This document shows, piece after piece, positions 8,725-16,439 of a stretch of DNA of 64,000 nucleotides. Origin of the DNA: Pontimicrobium aquaticum (GTDB taxonomy: Bacteria > Bacteroidota > Bacteroidia > Flavobacteriales > Flavobacteriaceae); NCBI RefSeq assembly GCF_005047595.1, contig NZ_SUPL01000003.1:124001-188000 (forward strand), read 5' to 3'. A program made the translations under genes and the position numbers. The notes below the pieces were generated by a model. That model was not told the origin of the DNA and searched no databases. It was given only the letters and a program-made list of their open reading frames with translations. Within the stretch, counting starts at the first letter, position 1; every line of letters begins with the position of its first letter.

Positions 8725-9483
8725 TTAATCCCAACGATTTTGGTTAAACTGATTCTTTTTCCAGTACCACATAATAATAAAACCTGTAATAGCGCCACCA
8801 ACGTGAGCCATATAAGCCGTATTACTTGGACTAAAGAATGACTGTCCAGTTAAGGCTGAAACAATATCTAAAATGATAATACCAGGAATAAAGTACTTTG
8901 CCTTTATTGGTATTGGTAAAAAAATGAGCATGAGTTTCGCTTCAGGATTCATCATCCCAAAAGCTGCAAGAATTCCCATAATACAACCAGAAGCTCCTAC
9001 CATTGATGCATTATATATAGGAAAAAGTTGTTGTAACTTTAAAAACTGTGATTCATTAATACCATTAATTGCTTGATTAGATGTTAACATTTGTAATATT
9101 TGATCACTTGTCAAACCTGAACTAATTAATTCTGCATGCAATGGGATATAATTAAAATAGTAATACCCTAATTGAAACAATACAGCACCTAGTCCTGCTG
9201 ATATATAAATGAATAAGAATTTTTTACTTCCTAATTGTTGTTCTACAGCAGTACCAAACATCCATAGGGCAAACATATTAAATAATAAATGGGTAAAACC
9301 ACCATGCATGAACATATGCGTAATGACTTGCCATGGTTGAAACAAATCATTCTTAGGGAAATATAAAGCAAACCATCTATAAAACAACTCGCCATTACCT
9401 CCACCAACAGCCATGGTGCCAATAAACATAATCACGTTAATGATTAATAAATGCTTTACAGTATCGGTTATTCCTTTCATCAT
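8725..9483 (-). CDS. Rhomboid-family intramembrane serine protease
   Basis: A 252-residue integral membrane protease. It carries the classical HMFMHGGFTHLLFNMFALW block in TM2, the nucleophile motif GASGCIMGI near residues 160-168, and the partner His in AHVGGAITG near 226-234. All core catalytic elements are intact, so it is probably active. It starts MMKG, so the true start could be the second Met three bases on. It is followed directly (no intergenic base) by a second, longer rhomboid and preceded by mutL 12 nt upstream. Substrates cannot be inferred. Confidence 0.93.
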   Translation of the reverse strand: MMKGITDTVKHLLIINVIMFIGTMAVGGGNGELFYRWFALYFPKNDLFQPWQVITHMFMHGGFTHLLFNMFALWMFGTAVEQQLGSKKFLFIYISAGLGAVLFQLGYYYFNYIPLHAELISSGLTSDQILQMLTSNQAINGINESQFLKLQQLFPIYNASMVGASGCIMGILAAFGMMNPEAKLMLIFLPIPIKAKYFIPGIIILDIVSALTGQSFFSPSNTAYMAHVGGAITGFIIMWYWKKNQFNQNRWD

Positions 9484-9495
9484 AATACGCTACTC

Positions 9496-11343
9496 TTAAT
9501 TAAATTTTTTATCAATGTCTTCAACCTTCATCGTTATAAACGTTGCTCTATTAGTTGGAGAAATGGATGGTTCTTTACAAGCAAATAAACTATTTACTAA
9601 ATGTTCTTGTTCTTGTACACTTAACGATTGCCCTGTTTTAATTGCCAAACTCTTTGCTAAGCTTTTTGCAATTAAATCGGTTTGACTAAAATGATTATCT
9701 GGCACTTCGTTTTCTACATCGCTAATTAGTGTTTCTAATACTTGCGATACCTTAGAGGCTTCAACACTCACTGGCACGCCTGATATTTCTACCTCATCGC
9801 CTTCTAACTTAGAAAACACAAACCCTGTTTGTTCTAACTGCTCTTTTAGATTTAACAGAATAGCTATTTCCATGGTTGAAAACTCCATAGCTAGAGGAAA
9901 CAATAATTGCTGGCTCACGGCTTCTTTAACTGTAATATGCTGCAAAAATTGTTCGTACAACACACGTTGATGAGCGCGTTGTTGGTCTATAAACAGCATC
10001 CCAGATTTAATGGTATTTACTATGTATTTACCGTGTATTTGAAACGTTTTTTGAGTGACTTCATCGTTAGCTTTTTCAAACATTGAAGGCATTTCTTCGT
10101 CGCTTTCTAGCTGTAATTGACTAAACGCATCGCTACTATTTCCTTTAGACTCTAAACCAACATACAAACTTTCCCAACTACTTACAGGTTCTTTTTTAAA
10201 GGTAACTCCTGATTTCCTCGAGGTTTCTTTGTCATTCTTAAATGGATTAAAACTTCTATCTACCTCAATAACAGGATTGTTCGCTTCTTTATGTTTATAA
10301 TTGTAAGGCGTATCCATACTACTGTTATGCTCAAAATCTAAAACAGGTGCAATGTTAAACTGCCCTAAACTATGCTTCACAGACGAACGCAATAAAGCAT
10401 ACAAGGTATGCTCATCATCAAACTTAATTTCGGTTTTTGTAGGGTGAATATTGATGTCTATAGATTTTGGATCAACTTCTAAATACAAAAAATAACTAGC
10501 ATGTGTTCCGTCTCGCAACAAACCTTCAAACGCTGCATTTACGGCATGATTTAGGTAAGAACTTTTAATAAATCTATTATTGACAAAAAAGAATTGTTCG
10601 CCACGTGTTTTACGTGCAAATTCTGGTTTCCCAACAAATCCAGATATTTTTAAAACTTCGGTCGATTCTTCAACAGGCACTAATTTTTCATTCGTTTTGC
10701 CGCCAAACACATTAACAATACGTTGGCGCATATTTGACTCCGGTAGATTAAACAACTCACTTCCATTATGAAACATTACAAAAGTAATTATTGGGTGTGC
10801 TAAGGAAACACGATTAAACTCGTCAATAATATGTCTAAGTTCAACCGTATTTGATTTTAAGAAATTACGTCTCGCAGGAATATTAAAAAACAAATTCTTT
10901 ACTGCAATAGAGGTCCCTGTTGGTGTCGCAATAACTTCTTGTGAAACAACATCGCTACCTTCAATTTTTATATGCGTACCAACATCATCTAGTTCTGGTT
11001 TTGTTTTAAGCTCAACATGCGCAATAGCAGCAATACTAGCCAAAGCTTCGCCACGAAATCCTTTAGTAGTTAAATTAAATAAATCATCAGCAGACGTAAT
11101 TTTAGAGGTTGCATGACGCTCAAAACTTAAACGTGCATCAGTAACACTCATGCCTTTACCATTATCTATGACTTGAATAAGTGTTTTACCAGCATCTTTA
11201 ACAATAAGTTTTATTGAAGTTGCGCCAGCATCAATGGCGTTTTCTAACAACTCTTTAACAACCGAAGCTGGACGTTGTACAACTTCGCCTGCAGCAATTT
11301 GGTTAGCAACATGATCTGGTAATAACTGTATAATATCTGCCAT
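9496..11343 (-). CDS. mutL: DNA mismatch repair protein MutL
   Basis: A 615-residue GHKL ATPase that couples MutS mismatch recognition to downstream repair. The N-terminal ATPase is intact: AAGEVVQRPASVVKELLENA, DAGATSI, DNGKGM and TKGFRGEALASIAA all lie within residues 15-105. The C-terminal endonuclease motif DQHA(x)2E(x)4E is altered to DQQRAHQRVLYE near residues 449-460. The final zinc/CPHGRP motif is absent and the protein ends in VEDIDKKFN. Endonuclease activity is therefore doubtful. It lies 12 nt upstream of the rhomboid pair and 6 nt after a small membrane protein gene. Confidence 0.96.
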   Translation of the reverse strand: MADIIQLLPDHVANQIAAGEVVQRPASVVKELLENAIDAGATSIKLIVKDAGKTLIQVIDNGKGMSVTDARLSFERHATSKITSADDLFNLTTKGFRGEALASIAAIAHVELKTKPELDDVGTHIKIEGSDVVSQEVIATPTGTSIAVKNLFFNIPARRNFLKSNTVELRHIIDEFNRVSLAHPIITFVMFHNGSELFNLPESNMRQRIVNVFGGKTNEKLVPVEESTEVLKISGFVGKPEFARKTRGEQFFFVNNRFIKSSYLNHAVNAAFEGLLRDGTHASYFLYLEVDPKSIDINIHPTKTEIKFDDEHTLYALLRSSVKHSLGQFNIAPVLDFEHNSSMDTPYNYKHKEANNPVIEVDRSFNPFKNDKETSRKSGVTFKKEPVSSWESLYVGLESKGNSSDAFSQLQLESDEEMPSMFEKANDEVTQKTFQIHGKYIVNTIKSGMLFIDQQRAHQRVLYEQFLQHITVKEAVSQQLLFPLAMEFSTMEIAILLNLKEQLEQTGFVFSKLEGDEVEISGVPVSVEASKVSQVLETLISDVENEVPDNHFSQTDLIAKSLAKSLAIKTGQSLSVQEQEHLVNSLFACKEPSISPTNRATFITMKVEDIDKKFN

Positions 11344-11349
11344 TAATTG

Positions 11350-11631
11350 TTATGAAAAGAAAATGGATAAATCAAAATCAATAATGAATAGAAATATTAG
11401 TACAAGAATGGCAGTTATAATTAAAATTCGTCGGTTAGCTACTTTATCTTTTTCACCTTTTAAATCGGCTAAAGCATTATTAATTTTCGCTTTTAAGCCA
11501 TGTTTACCAACAGTTGTTCTATACTCATCGAATTTATGTTTAATCTCATAAGGGTTACCATCTCCTTTGTTATCAAAATATCGAGGTGTATAATCAAATT
11601 TTTTGTTTTGGCGTGTTTTAAAAATCCCCAT
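11350..11631 (-). CDS. Small single-span membrane protein (family sometimes mislabelled riboflavin synthase beta)
   Basis: A 93-residue protein with a basic hydrophilic N-terminus (MGIFKTRQNKKFDYTPRYFD), a charged middle (YEIKHKFDEYRTTVGKHG) and one C-terminal transmembrane helix (residues about 69-88). It is conserved between ribH and mutL in Flavobacteriaceae. I see no catalytic motif and no support for a role in riboflavin synthesis. The N-terminal NKKF-[DN]-Y-x-P-R motif is shared with the adjacent 74-residue protein, so the two are probably paralogues. It is co-oriented with mutL, 6 nt upstream of it. Confidence 0.75.
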   Translation of the reverse strand: MGIFKTRQNKKFDYTPRYFDNKGDGNPYEIKHKFDEYRTTVGKHGLKAKINNALADLKGEKDKVANRRILIITAILVLIFLFIIDFDLSIFFS

Positions 11632-11644
11632 AGCTTATTATTTT

Positions 11645-11869
11645 TTACATGAATTTGTTTTCTAATACGTACATACAAATCAATAACAATACCAAAATTA
11701 TTATTAGCGTACGCATTGGAAATCCACGTCTTCCTTTACCAAGACTAGCATCTCGTTGTTTTTGCCACTTTGATGCTAAATTATGTCCTTTAGAGTGTTC
11801 TTCTAACTGACTTTCTTTAGAAAATCTTGGCTTATAATTAAACTTTTTATTCTTGCGCTGTTTAAACAA
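11645..11869 (-). CDS. Small single-span membrane protein, paralogue of its neighbour
   Basis: A 74-residue protein beginning MFKQRKNKKFNYKPRFS, with a polar basic middle and one C-terminal hydrophobic helix (about residues 52-70). The NKKFNYKPRF motif matches NKKFDYTPRY in the next gene 13 nt downstream. Both have the same layout: basic, cytosolic N-terminus and C-terminal membrane anchor. Function is unknown. It is short, but the composition, motif and conserved arrangement argue for a real gene. It lies downstream of ribH, separated from it by a REP-like element. Confidence 0.65.
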   Translation of the reverse strand: MFKQRKNKKFNYKPRFSKESQLEEHSKGHNLASKWQKQRDASLGKGRRGFPMRTLIIILVLLLICMYVLENKFM

Positions 11870-11959
11870 TCTATTCTATACTAATGCTTCAAATGTACTT
11901 AAAATACAGCGGAATTACACTTACGGAATGCCAAAAATTGTTAACAAAAATAAGCAATT

Positions 11960-12047
11960 TGTCATTGCGAAGGAGGTACGACTGTCGCAATCTTTTTATT
12001 TTAGACAGACTGCCACGTTTTACCAAAAAGTAAAACTCGCAGTGACA
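11960..12047. repeat. REP-like intergenic element (TGTCATTGCGA type)
   Basis: The ends TGTCATTGCGA (11960-11970) and TCGCAGTGACA (12037-12047) pair at 10 of 11 positions. The interior includes GGAGGTACGACTGTCGCAATC and a GTTTTAC/GTAAAAC hairpin. This TGTCATTGCGA-GGAGG pattern is a familiar dispersed palindromic repeat of Bacteroidota genomes. It lies between ribH and the small membrane protein genes and interrupts their spacing. Confidence 0.75.
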
Positions 12048-12076
12048 GGTTTAAATCTGTCAAACTAAAAAAGGTT

Positions 12077-12562
12077 CTAATTATTTTTACGCAACTCTGC
12101 CATTTTAATAGCTGCAATAGCAGCTTCGGCTCCTTTGTTACCATGAATGCCTCCAGAGCGCTCAATGGCTTGTTGCATGGTATTATCAGTTAACACGCAG
12201 AAAATTACTGGAATGTCGTGCAATACATTAAGATCTTTAATGCCTTGAGCAACACCCTCGCAAACAAAATCAAAATGTTTGGTTTCCCCTTGAATAACAC
12301 TACCTATGGCAATAACTGCATCAACTTGTTGTTCTTGCATTTTTTTGCTTCCATAAATAAGCTCAAAGCTTCCTGGAACATCCCAACGCATGATATTTTC
12401 TTTAATGGCACCGCAATCTAACAAGGCTTCAATAGCACCTTTATAAAGGCCTTCGGTAATATTATCATTCCATTCAGAAACAACAATCCCAAACCGAAAT
12501 TCTTTCGCGTTTGGGATTGTTGACTTATCGTAATGTGATAAATTTTTATTTGCTGTTGCCAT
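12077..12562 (-). CDS. ribH: 6,7-dimethyl-8-ribityllumazine synthase
   Basis: Condenses 5-amino-6-ribitylamino-uracil with 3,4-dihydroxy-2-butanone 4-phosphate, the penultimate step of riboflavin synthesis, usually as a large icosahedral or pentameric assembly. Motifs are VSEWNDNITEGL (residues about 28-39), DVPGSFEL, AIGSVIQGETKHFDFV with the catalytic His, and SGGIHGNKGAEAA near the end. The length of 161 is normal. It starts 3 nt after the TPR gene stop on the same strand, so both share a transcript. No FMN riboswitch is visible upstream. Confidence 0.97.
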   Translation of the reverse strand: MATANKNLSHYDKSTIPNAKEFRFGIVVSEWNDNITEGLYKGAIEALLDCGAIKENIMRWDVPGSFELIYGSKKMQEQQVDAVIAIGSVIQGETKHFDFVCEGVAQGIKDLNVLHDIPVIFCVLTDNTMQQAIERSGGIHGNKGAEAAIAAIKMAELRKNN

Positions 12563-12565
12563 GTG

Positions 12566-13336
12566 TTAGTTACTAGCAGCTTCTGCTTTACCTATAAAAG
12601 CATCAATATTTGCTGCTTCTGTGCTAGATGGAAATTCTTCTTTTATTCTTTTGAAAAAACCTAGTGCCTTACTGTGTTGACCTAATTCTAAAGCCACATT
12701 TCCAGCTTTAAACAAATACATTGATGTTGTAAAAGCATTACTAGACATGTTTGCTGCCTTAGTATAATAATCTAGTGCATCTTCTTTTTGTTCTAACTGA
12801 ATAAATGCATCACCTATACTTCCTTGAGCAATTGGTCCAAGAACAACATCGTCCGACTTAAAGTTACTTAAGTGTTCTACTGCATTAGAATAATCTTTTG
12901 TTTGCAAATACGCCATTCCTGCGTAGTAGCTTGCTAAGTTAGCTGCATCAGTTCCTTTATATTCTGAGATAATATCTAGCATTCCAAATTTACCTTCGCC
13001 ACCTTGTAACGCTAAGTTAAAAAGTGAATCTTTTTCAACACCTGTATTAATCGCTTCGTCAAAATATTTTTGTGCTTGGAACATATCGTTCATCGCTTCA
13101 CTTTCTTTAGGCTCTTGTATAAACTTGTTATACCCTAAATATCCTAAAACAATTACTGCTGCTAAACCAACAATAATAAAAATATATTTCTGATTTTTTG
13201 CAACCCACTCTTCCGTTTTAGAAGCACCTTGATCTAAAGTATTAAATACCTCAGCCGTTGTTGATTGTTCTTCTAATACGTCAGCTTTCTCTGCTTTTGT
13301 TTTTGGTTTATAACCTCTTTTCTTATAAGTCGCCAT
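12566..13336 (-). CDS. TPR-containing membrane protein (YfgM-like)
   Basis: A 256-residue protein with a basic N-terminus (MATYKKRGYKPKTKAEKADV), one transmembrane helix near residues 52-72 and a C-terminal TPR-like helical domain (repeats such as YYAGMAYLQTKDYSNAVEHL). The topology resembles YfgM, which assists outer-membrane protein chaperones, but orthology is inferred. The start at 13336 is chosen over an in-frame ATG at 13360 because a -7 box (13358-13365) overlaps the upstream candidate and would start transcription inside it. It leads the ribH operon and is divergent from recF. Confidence 0.87.
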   Translation of the reverse strand: MATYKKRGYKPKTKAEKADVLEEQSTTAEVFNTLDQGASKTEEWVAKNQKYIFIIVGLAAVIVLGYLGYNKFIQEPKESEAMNDMFQAQKYFDEAINTGVEKDSLFNLALQGGEGKFGMLDIISEYKGTDAANLASYYAGMAYLQTKDYSNAVEHLSNFKSDDVVLGPIAQGSIGDAFIQLEQKEDALDYYTKAANMSSNAFTTSMYLFKAGNVALELGQHSKALGFFKRIKEEFPSSTEAANIDAFIGKAEAASN

Positions 13337-13357
13337 ATATTCTATATTAATGCGCCG

Positions 13358-13365
13358 CAAAAATA
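13358..13365 (-). promoter_or_regulatory. Putative -7 box of the TPR-ribH operon
   Basis: TATTTTTG read on the minus strand matches the Bacteroidota TAnnTTTG consensus, 22 nt upstream of the chosen start. No TTG lies at the usual distance, so this is a partial promoter call. It decides between the two possible starts of the gene. Confidence 0.4.
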
Positions 13366-13473
13366 AAATTTTTATTGGTAAAAAAAAGGTAATTTATTTG
13401 TTATTTTTCAATAATTTGCACCTTCTTTTTAAAGAAATACAGCTTCTTTTAAGATTTATAACTTAGTTTCTTA

Positions 13474-14556
13474 ATGGTTTTAAAAACATTATCTATACTT
13501 AATTACAAAAACTTTGATTCAAAAACGTTTAATTTTGACTCAAAAATCAACTGTTTTGTTGGTGCTAATGGTATTGGAAAAACTAACATATTAGATGCTA
13601 TTTATCACTTATCATTTGGTAAAAGTTATTTCAACCCAATTGCCTCTCAAAACATAAAACACAATGAGGATTTTTTTGTAGTGGATGGTCTTTATTTAAA
13701 GCAGGAAAGGCAAGAAAAAATTATTGTATCTTTAAAAAAAGGACAAAAAAAAATTATTAAACGCAATAGCAAAGTATATGATAAGTTTAGCGACCATATT
13801 GGTTTTTTGCCATTAGTGATTATTTCGCCTGCTGATAGAGATTTAATTATTGAAGGAAGTGACACCAGACGCAAGTTTATTGATGGTGTAATTTCGCAAA
13901 GCGATAAAACGTATTTACAACAACTTATATCATACAATAAAGTTCTAACTCAACGTAATGCGTTGTTAAAGTACTTTGCTGCAAACAATACATTTAACAG
14001 TGACACTTTAGACATTTACAACAGCCAATTGAACGATCTTGGGCAAGCAATTCATAAAAAGCGCAATGAGTTTCTTAAAGTGTTTGTTCCTATTTTTAAA
14101 GCACGTTATAAAGCCATTAGCAATGGTAATGAAAAGGTGAATTTATCGTATAAAAGTGATCTGTTTGAGGACTCCCTATTAACTATACTAAAACAGAATT
14201 TAAATAAAGATAAGGCTTTACAATATACAAGTGTAGGCATTCATAAAGATGATTTAAAGTTTGAAATTGAAAGTTATCCTATTAAAAAGTTTGGCAGTCA
14301 AGGGCAACAAAAGTCGTTTTTAATTGCACTAAAACTAGCACAATTTGACTTTATTAAAGCCGAAAGTGGTGTGACACCAATTTTGCTATTGGATGATATT
14401 TTTGACAAGTTAGACGAACATAGAGTTGCGCAAATTATAGCATTGGTTGACAATGAAAACTTTGGACAGATTTTTATAACCGACACACATCCAGAACGCA
14501 CTGAAGTAGCTATAAAACAAGTACATCAAACGTATCAGATTTTTAACTTACAATAA
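13474..14556 (+). CDS. recF: DNA replication and repair protein RecF
   Basis: An SMC-like ATPase that helps load RecA at single-strand gaps through RecFOR. Walker A GANGIGKT is at residues 30-37. [20 protein letters not shown] is near 119-138, the ABC signature-like region GSQGQQKSF is near 273-281, and Walker B with the following segment [14 protein letters not shown] is near 304-317. The length of 360 is normal. It is transcribed divergently from the TPR-ribH operon and followed within 5 nt by a lipoprotein gene. In Bacteroidota recF is commonly followed by this lipoprotein and a DUF721 gene. Confidence 0.97.
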   Translation: MVLKTLSILNYKNFDSKTFNFDSKINCFVGANGIGKTNILDAIYHLSFGKSYFNPIASQNIKHNEDFFVVDGLYLKQERQEKIIVSLKKGQKKIIKRNSKVYDKFSDHIGFLPLVIISPADRDLIIEGSDTRRKFIDGVISQSDKTYLQQLISYNKVLTQRNALLKYFAANNTFNSDTLDIYNSQLNDLGQAIHKKRNEFLKVFVPIFKARYKAISNGNEKVNLSYKSDLFEDSLLTILKQNLNKDKALQYTSVGIHKDDLKFEIESYPIKKFGSQGQQKSFLIALKLAQFDFIKAESGVTPILLLDDIFDKLDEHRVAQIIALVDNENFGQIFITDTHPERTEVAIKQVHQTYQIFNLQ

Positions 14557-14561
14557 AAAAT

Positions 14562-14990
14562 ATGACTTTAAAAAACAAGTTTTTCTTGGTTATACTCACG
14601 ATAGTTTTTAGCAGTTGTTCTTCAAACCCCGAAGACAAAATCCCTTTTATTGAAGGGTATTGGGAGATAAAAGAAGTGCAAAAAGATGGTGAACTTAAAA
14701 AGGAGTACAACATAAGCATGAGTATTGATTATTTTAAAATTAATGATGATTTATCAGGCTTCAGAAAAAAAGTGACACCTACGTTAGAAGGCACATACAT
14801 CGTCACACAAGATCAGGCTCTATTTAATTTAAAAATTGAGCATGATTCGTTAAATATGTATTATAGTTACAATGACGCTATAACTAAGGAAACAATTATT
14901 AAGGCTACGAAAGATGAACTTATTATAGCTAATCCACAAGGCTTTCGTTATATTTACAAACCTTATAAAAGCATAAACATTGTCGAGTAA
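14562..14990 (+). CDS. Lipocalin-like lipoprotein
   Basis: A 142-residue predicted lipoprotein. The signal sequence ends in a lipobox-like FSSCSS near residues 16-21. The mature part begins IEGYWEIKEVQKDGELK, a typical start of lipocalin-like/META-type beta-barrel domains, and contains several alternating beta-strand segments. No ligand can be inferred. It lies between recF and the DUF721 gene, overlapping the latter by 11 nt, a conserved order in Flavobacteriaceae. Confidence 0.75.
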   Translation: MTLKNKFFLVILTIVFSSCSSNPEDKIPFIEGYWEIKEVQKDGELKKEYNISMSIDYFKINDDLSGFRKKVTPTLEGTYIVTQDQALFNLKIEHDSLNMYYSYNDAITKETIIKATKDELIIANPQGFRYIYKPYKSINIVE

Positions 14991-15282
14991 AAAACGTTAT
15001 AATGAAAATCTATCTTTAAGTGATGTGCTAAAAGAATTTGTTTCTACCAATAAACTTCAAGAAGGTTTAGACAAGGTAGAAATTAAAGATACTTGGAAAA
15101 ACTTAATGGGAAATGGTGTAAACAGCTACACTACGTCGGTACAATTAAAAAGAGATACTTTATATGTTCAGCTTAGCTCTTCGGTACTACGTGAAGAACT
15201 TAGTTATGGTAAAGAAAAAATCATTGCCATGCTTAATGAAGCCTTAGGCAAACCTTTAATAAAAACCTTAATTCTTAAGTAA
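14980..15282 (+). CDS. DUF721 (DciA-like) protein
   Basis: A 100-residue protein of the DUF721 family. The core is SLSDVLKEFVSTNKLQEGLDK, W-K-N-L-M-G near residues 39-44, VQLKRDTLYVQLSSSVLREEL, and a terminal LGKPLIKTLIL. DciA, the ancestral loader of the replicative helicase DnaB in many bacteria, is defined by this domain, so a replication role is possible but inferred. No ATG or GTG is available. The likely start is TTG at 14980, inside the 3' end of the lipoprotein gene, giving an 11-nt overlap and translational coupling. Confidence 0.82.
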   Translation: MSSKKRYNENLSLSDVLKEFVSTNKLQEGLDKVEIKDTWKNLMGNGVNSYTTSVQLKRDTLYVQLSSSVLREELSYGKEKIIAMLNEALGKPLIKTLILK

Positions 15283-15387
15283 TTGTTAAACTTTTAAAAT
15301 ACGTAGCTATACGTATTGTAATTAATTTAAAAAACTGCTACTTTTACTTTAATCCCTCTATAACTGTTGTACAAGTTTTACTTATGC

Positions 15388-15407
15388 AACTTTATAGCTA
15401 TAAAGTT
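15388..15407. repeat. 20-bp perfect palindrome
   Basis: AACTTTATAGCTATAAAGTT reads identically on both strands with no mismatch. It lies in the 284-nt gene-free stretch 15283-15566, about 160 nt upstream of the small membrane protein start. No T-run follows, so it is not a typical terminator; an operator is possible. Nothing else convincing is seen in this stretch. Confidence 0.6.
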
Positions 15408-15566
15408 TAACAATGAAACCGTTTTCCCTAACACCAATCGTTGTTTCAATGCCTTTGCTATGTTGTTTAGGCACAAACAGATTGCTTTTTAATTACAGAC
15501 ATTCCTTAATTGGGTTTTTACATATGTGGTCTAGGGTTTTTGACTTTCATTTCAAATCCTTCCCTC

Positions 15567-15887
15567 ATGAGCAAAAATCTTAAAATTTTCTGTTTTAAAA
15601 GTTTTTTAAACGCTATTGCACTTAGTACCTTTTTAATTGGTAACATACACTCAAATCAAAATTTAATAATTATTGGAGGCTTAGCAATGATTTTATTTTC
15701 ATTGTTGCTCTATTGGAGGTTTTTAAATCCACTTATAGCAATTGTACTGGGTGTGTTTTTAACATTAGTCATGTCACCTTGGTATTTAGGTGTGTTTTGG
15801 GCAACAAGTATCTATTTTATTTTTCAAATAGTAACACTTTTACACAACCTGTTTACCAAACCTGATGCGTTTAAAACTAAATTTTAA
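15567..15887 (+). CDS. Small polytopic membrane protein of unknown function
   Basis: From ATG at 15567 it encodes 106 residues with three or four hydrophobic helices (about 12-28, 31-50, 52-70, 74-95) and a hydrophilic tail ending FTKPDAFKTKF. An upstream TTG (15510) would add 19 residues without recognisable features, so the ATG is preferred. I do not recognise a family. It is flanked by the 20-bp palindrome upstream and by a strong bidirectional terminator before convergent ndk. Confidence 0.6.
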   Translation: MSKNLKIFCFKSFLNAIALSTFLIGNIHSNQNLIIIGGLAMILFSLLLYWRFLNPLIAIVLGVFLTLVMSPWYLGVFWATSIYFIFQIVTLLHNLFTKPDAFKTKF

Positions 15888-15913
15888 CTGTTTTTTCATA
15901 ACCTCTTAAGCAT

Positions 15914-15945
15914 AAAAAAAGCTGCAATAGTATTGCAGCTTTTTT
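15914..15945. terminator. Bidirectional intrinsic terminator
   Basis: AGCTGCAATA and TATTGCAGCT form a perfect stem around a single G (15930), extended by A and T runs on the two sides. It lies between the convergent small membrane protein gene and ndk and can serve both strands. Confidence 0.85.
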
Positions 15946-15966
15946 ATTGTGTTTTATTTTTTAATG

Positions 15967-16386
15967 CTAAAACATTTCTCTTCCAGAAAAGTGAAAAGCA
16001 CCTTCTATAGCAGCATTTTCATCACTATCACTACCATGTACAGCATTTTCACCGATAGATGCAGCATATAGTTTACGTATAGTACCTTCAGCAGCTTCGG
16101 CTGGGTTTGTTGCTCCAATTAAAGTTCTAAAGTCTTCAACTGCATTGTCTTTTTCTAAAATAGCAGCTACAATTGGCCCACGAGTCATATATTCTACTAA
16201 CTCTCCAAAAAATGGACGTTCGTTATGTACTGCATAAAATGCTTCAGCATCTGCTTTAGTCATTTGTGTTAACTTCATAGCTACAATTCTAAATCCTGAA
16301 GCTGTAATTTTTTCTAATATTGCGCCAATATTACCCTTTTCAACCGAATCAGGCTTAAGCATTGTAAATGTTCTATTTGTTGCCAT
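15967..16386 (-). CDS. ndk: Nucleoside diphosphate kinase
   Basis: Transfers the gamma-phosphate from ATP to nucleoside diphosphates through a phosphohistidine. It contains [12 protein letters not shown] at the N-terminus, the catalytic-site motif [13 protein letters not shown] near residues 112-124 with the active His, and the conserved [18 protein letters not shown] stretch. The 139-residue length is standard. A well-formed promoter lies directly upstream, so it is transcribed independently of the phosphatase gene 53 nt upstream. Confidence 0.98.
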   Translation of the reverse strand: MATNRTFTMLKPDSVEKGNIGAILEKITASGFRIVAMKLTQMTKADAEAFYAVHNERPFFGELVEYMTRGPIVAAILEKDNAVEDFRTLIGATNPAEAAEGTIRKLYAASIGENAVHGSDSDENAAIEGAFHFSGREMF

Positions 16387-16406
16387 TGTTTTTATTAAAT
16401 TTCGTG

Positions 16407-16436
16407 CAAAAATACAGTTTTTATATAAATTACCAA
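16407..16436 (-). promoter_or_regulatory. Promoter of ndk
   Basis: On the minus strand, TTG (16434-16436), a 19-nt spacer and TATTTTTG (16407-16414) match the Bacteroidota primary sigma consensus exactly. The predicted transcription start is near 16400, about 14 nt from the ndk ATG. Confidence 0.7.
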
Positions 16437-16439
16437 GCT

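Noticed and set aside
11493-11678. 61-codon minus-strand frame between the two small membrane proteins
   Set aside because: It overlaps both better-supported genes in another frame and lacks their shared motif.
11853-12068. Plus-strand open frame of 71 codons
   Set aside because: It runs across the REP-like element and over the start of the small membrane protein on the other strand. It has no motif and its composition follows the repeat.
15413-15583. 56-codon plus-strand open frame from ATG 15413
   Set aside because: It overlaps the start of the small membrane protein in another frame, has no recognisable feature, and follows directly after the palindrome.
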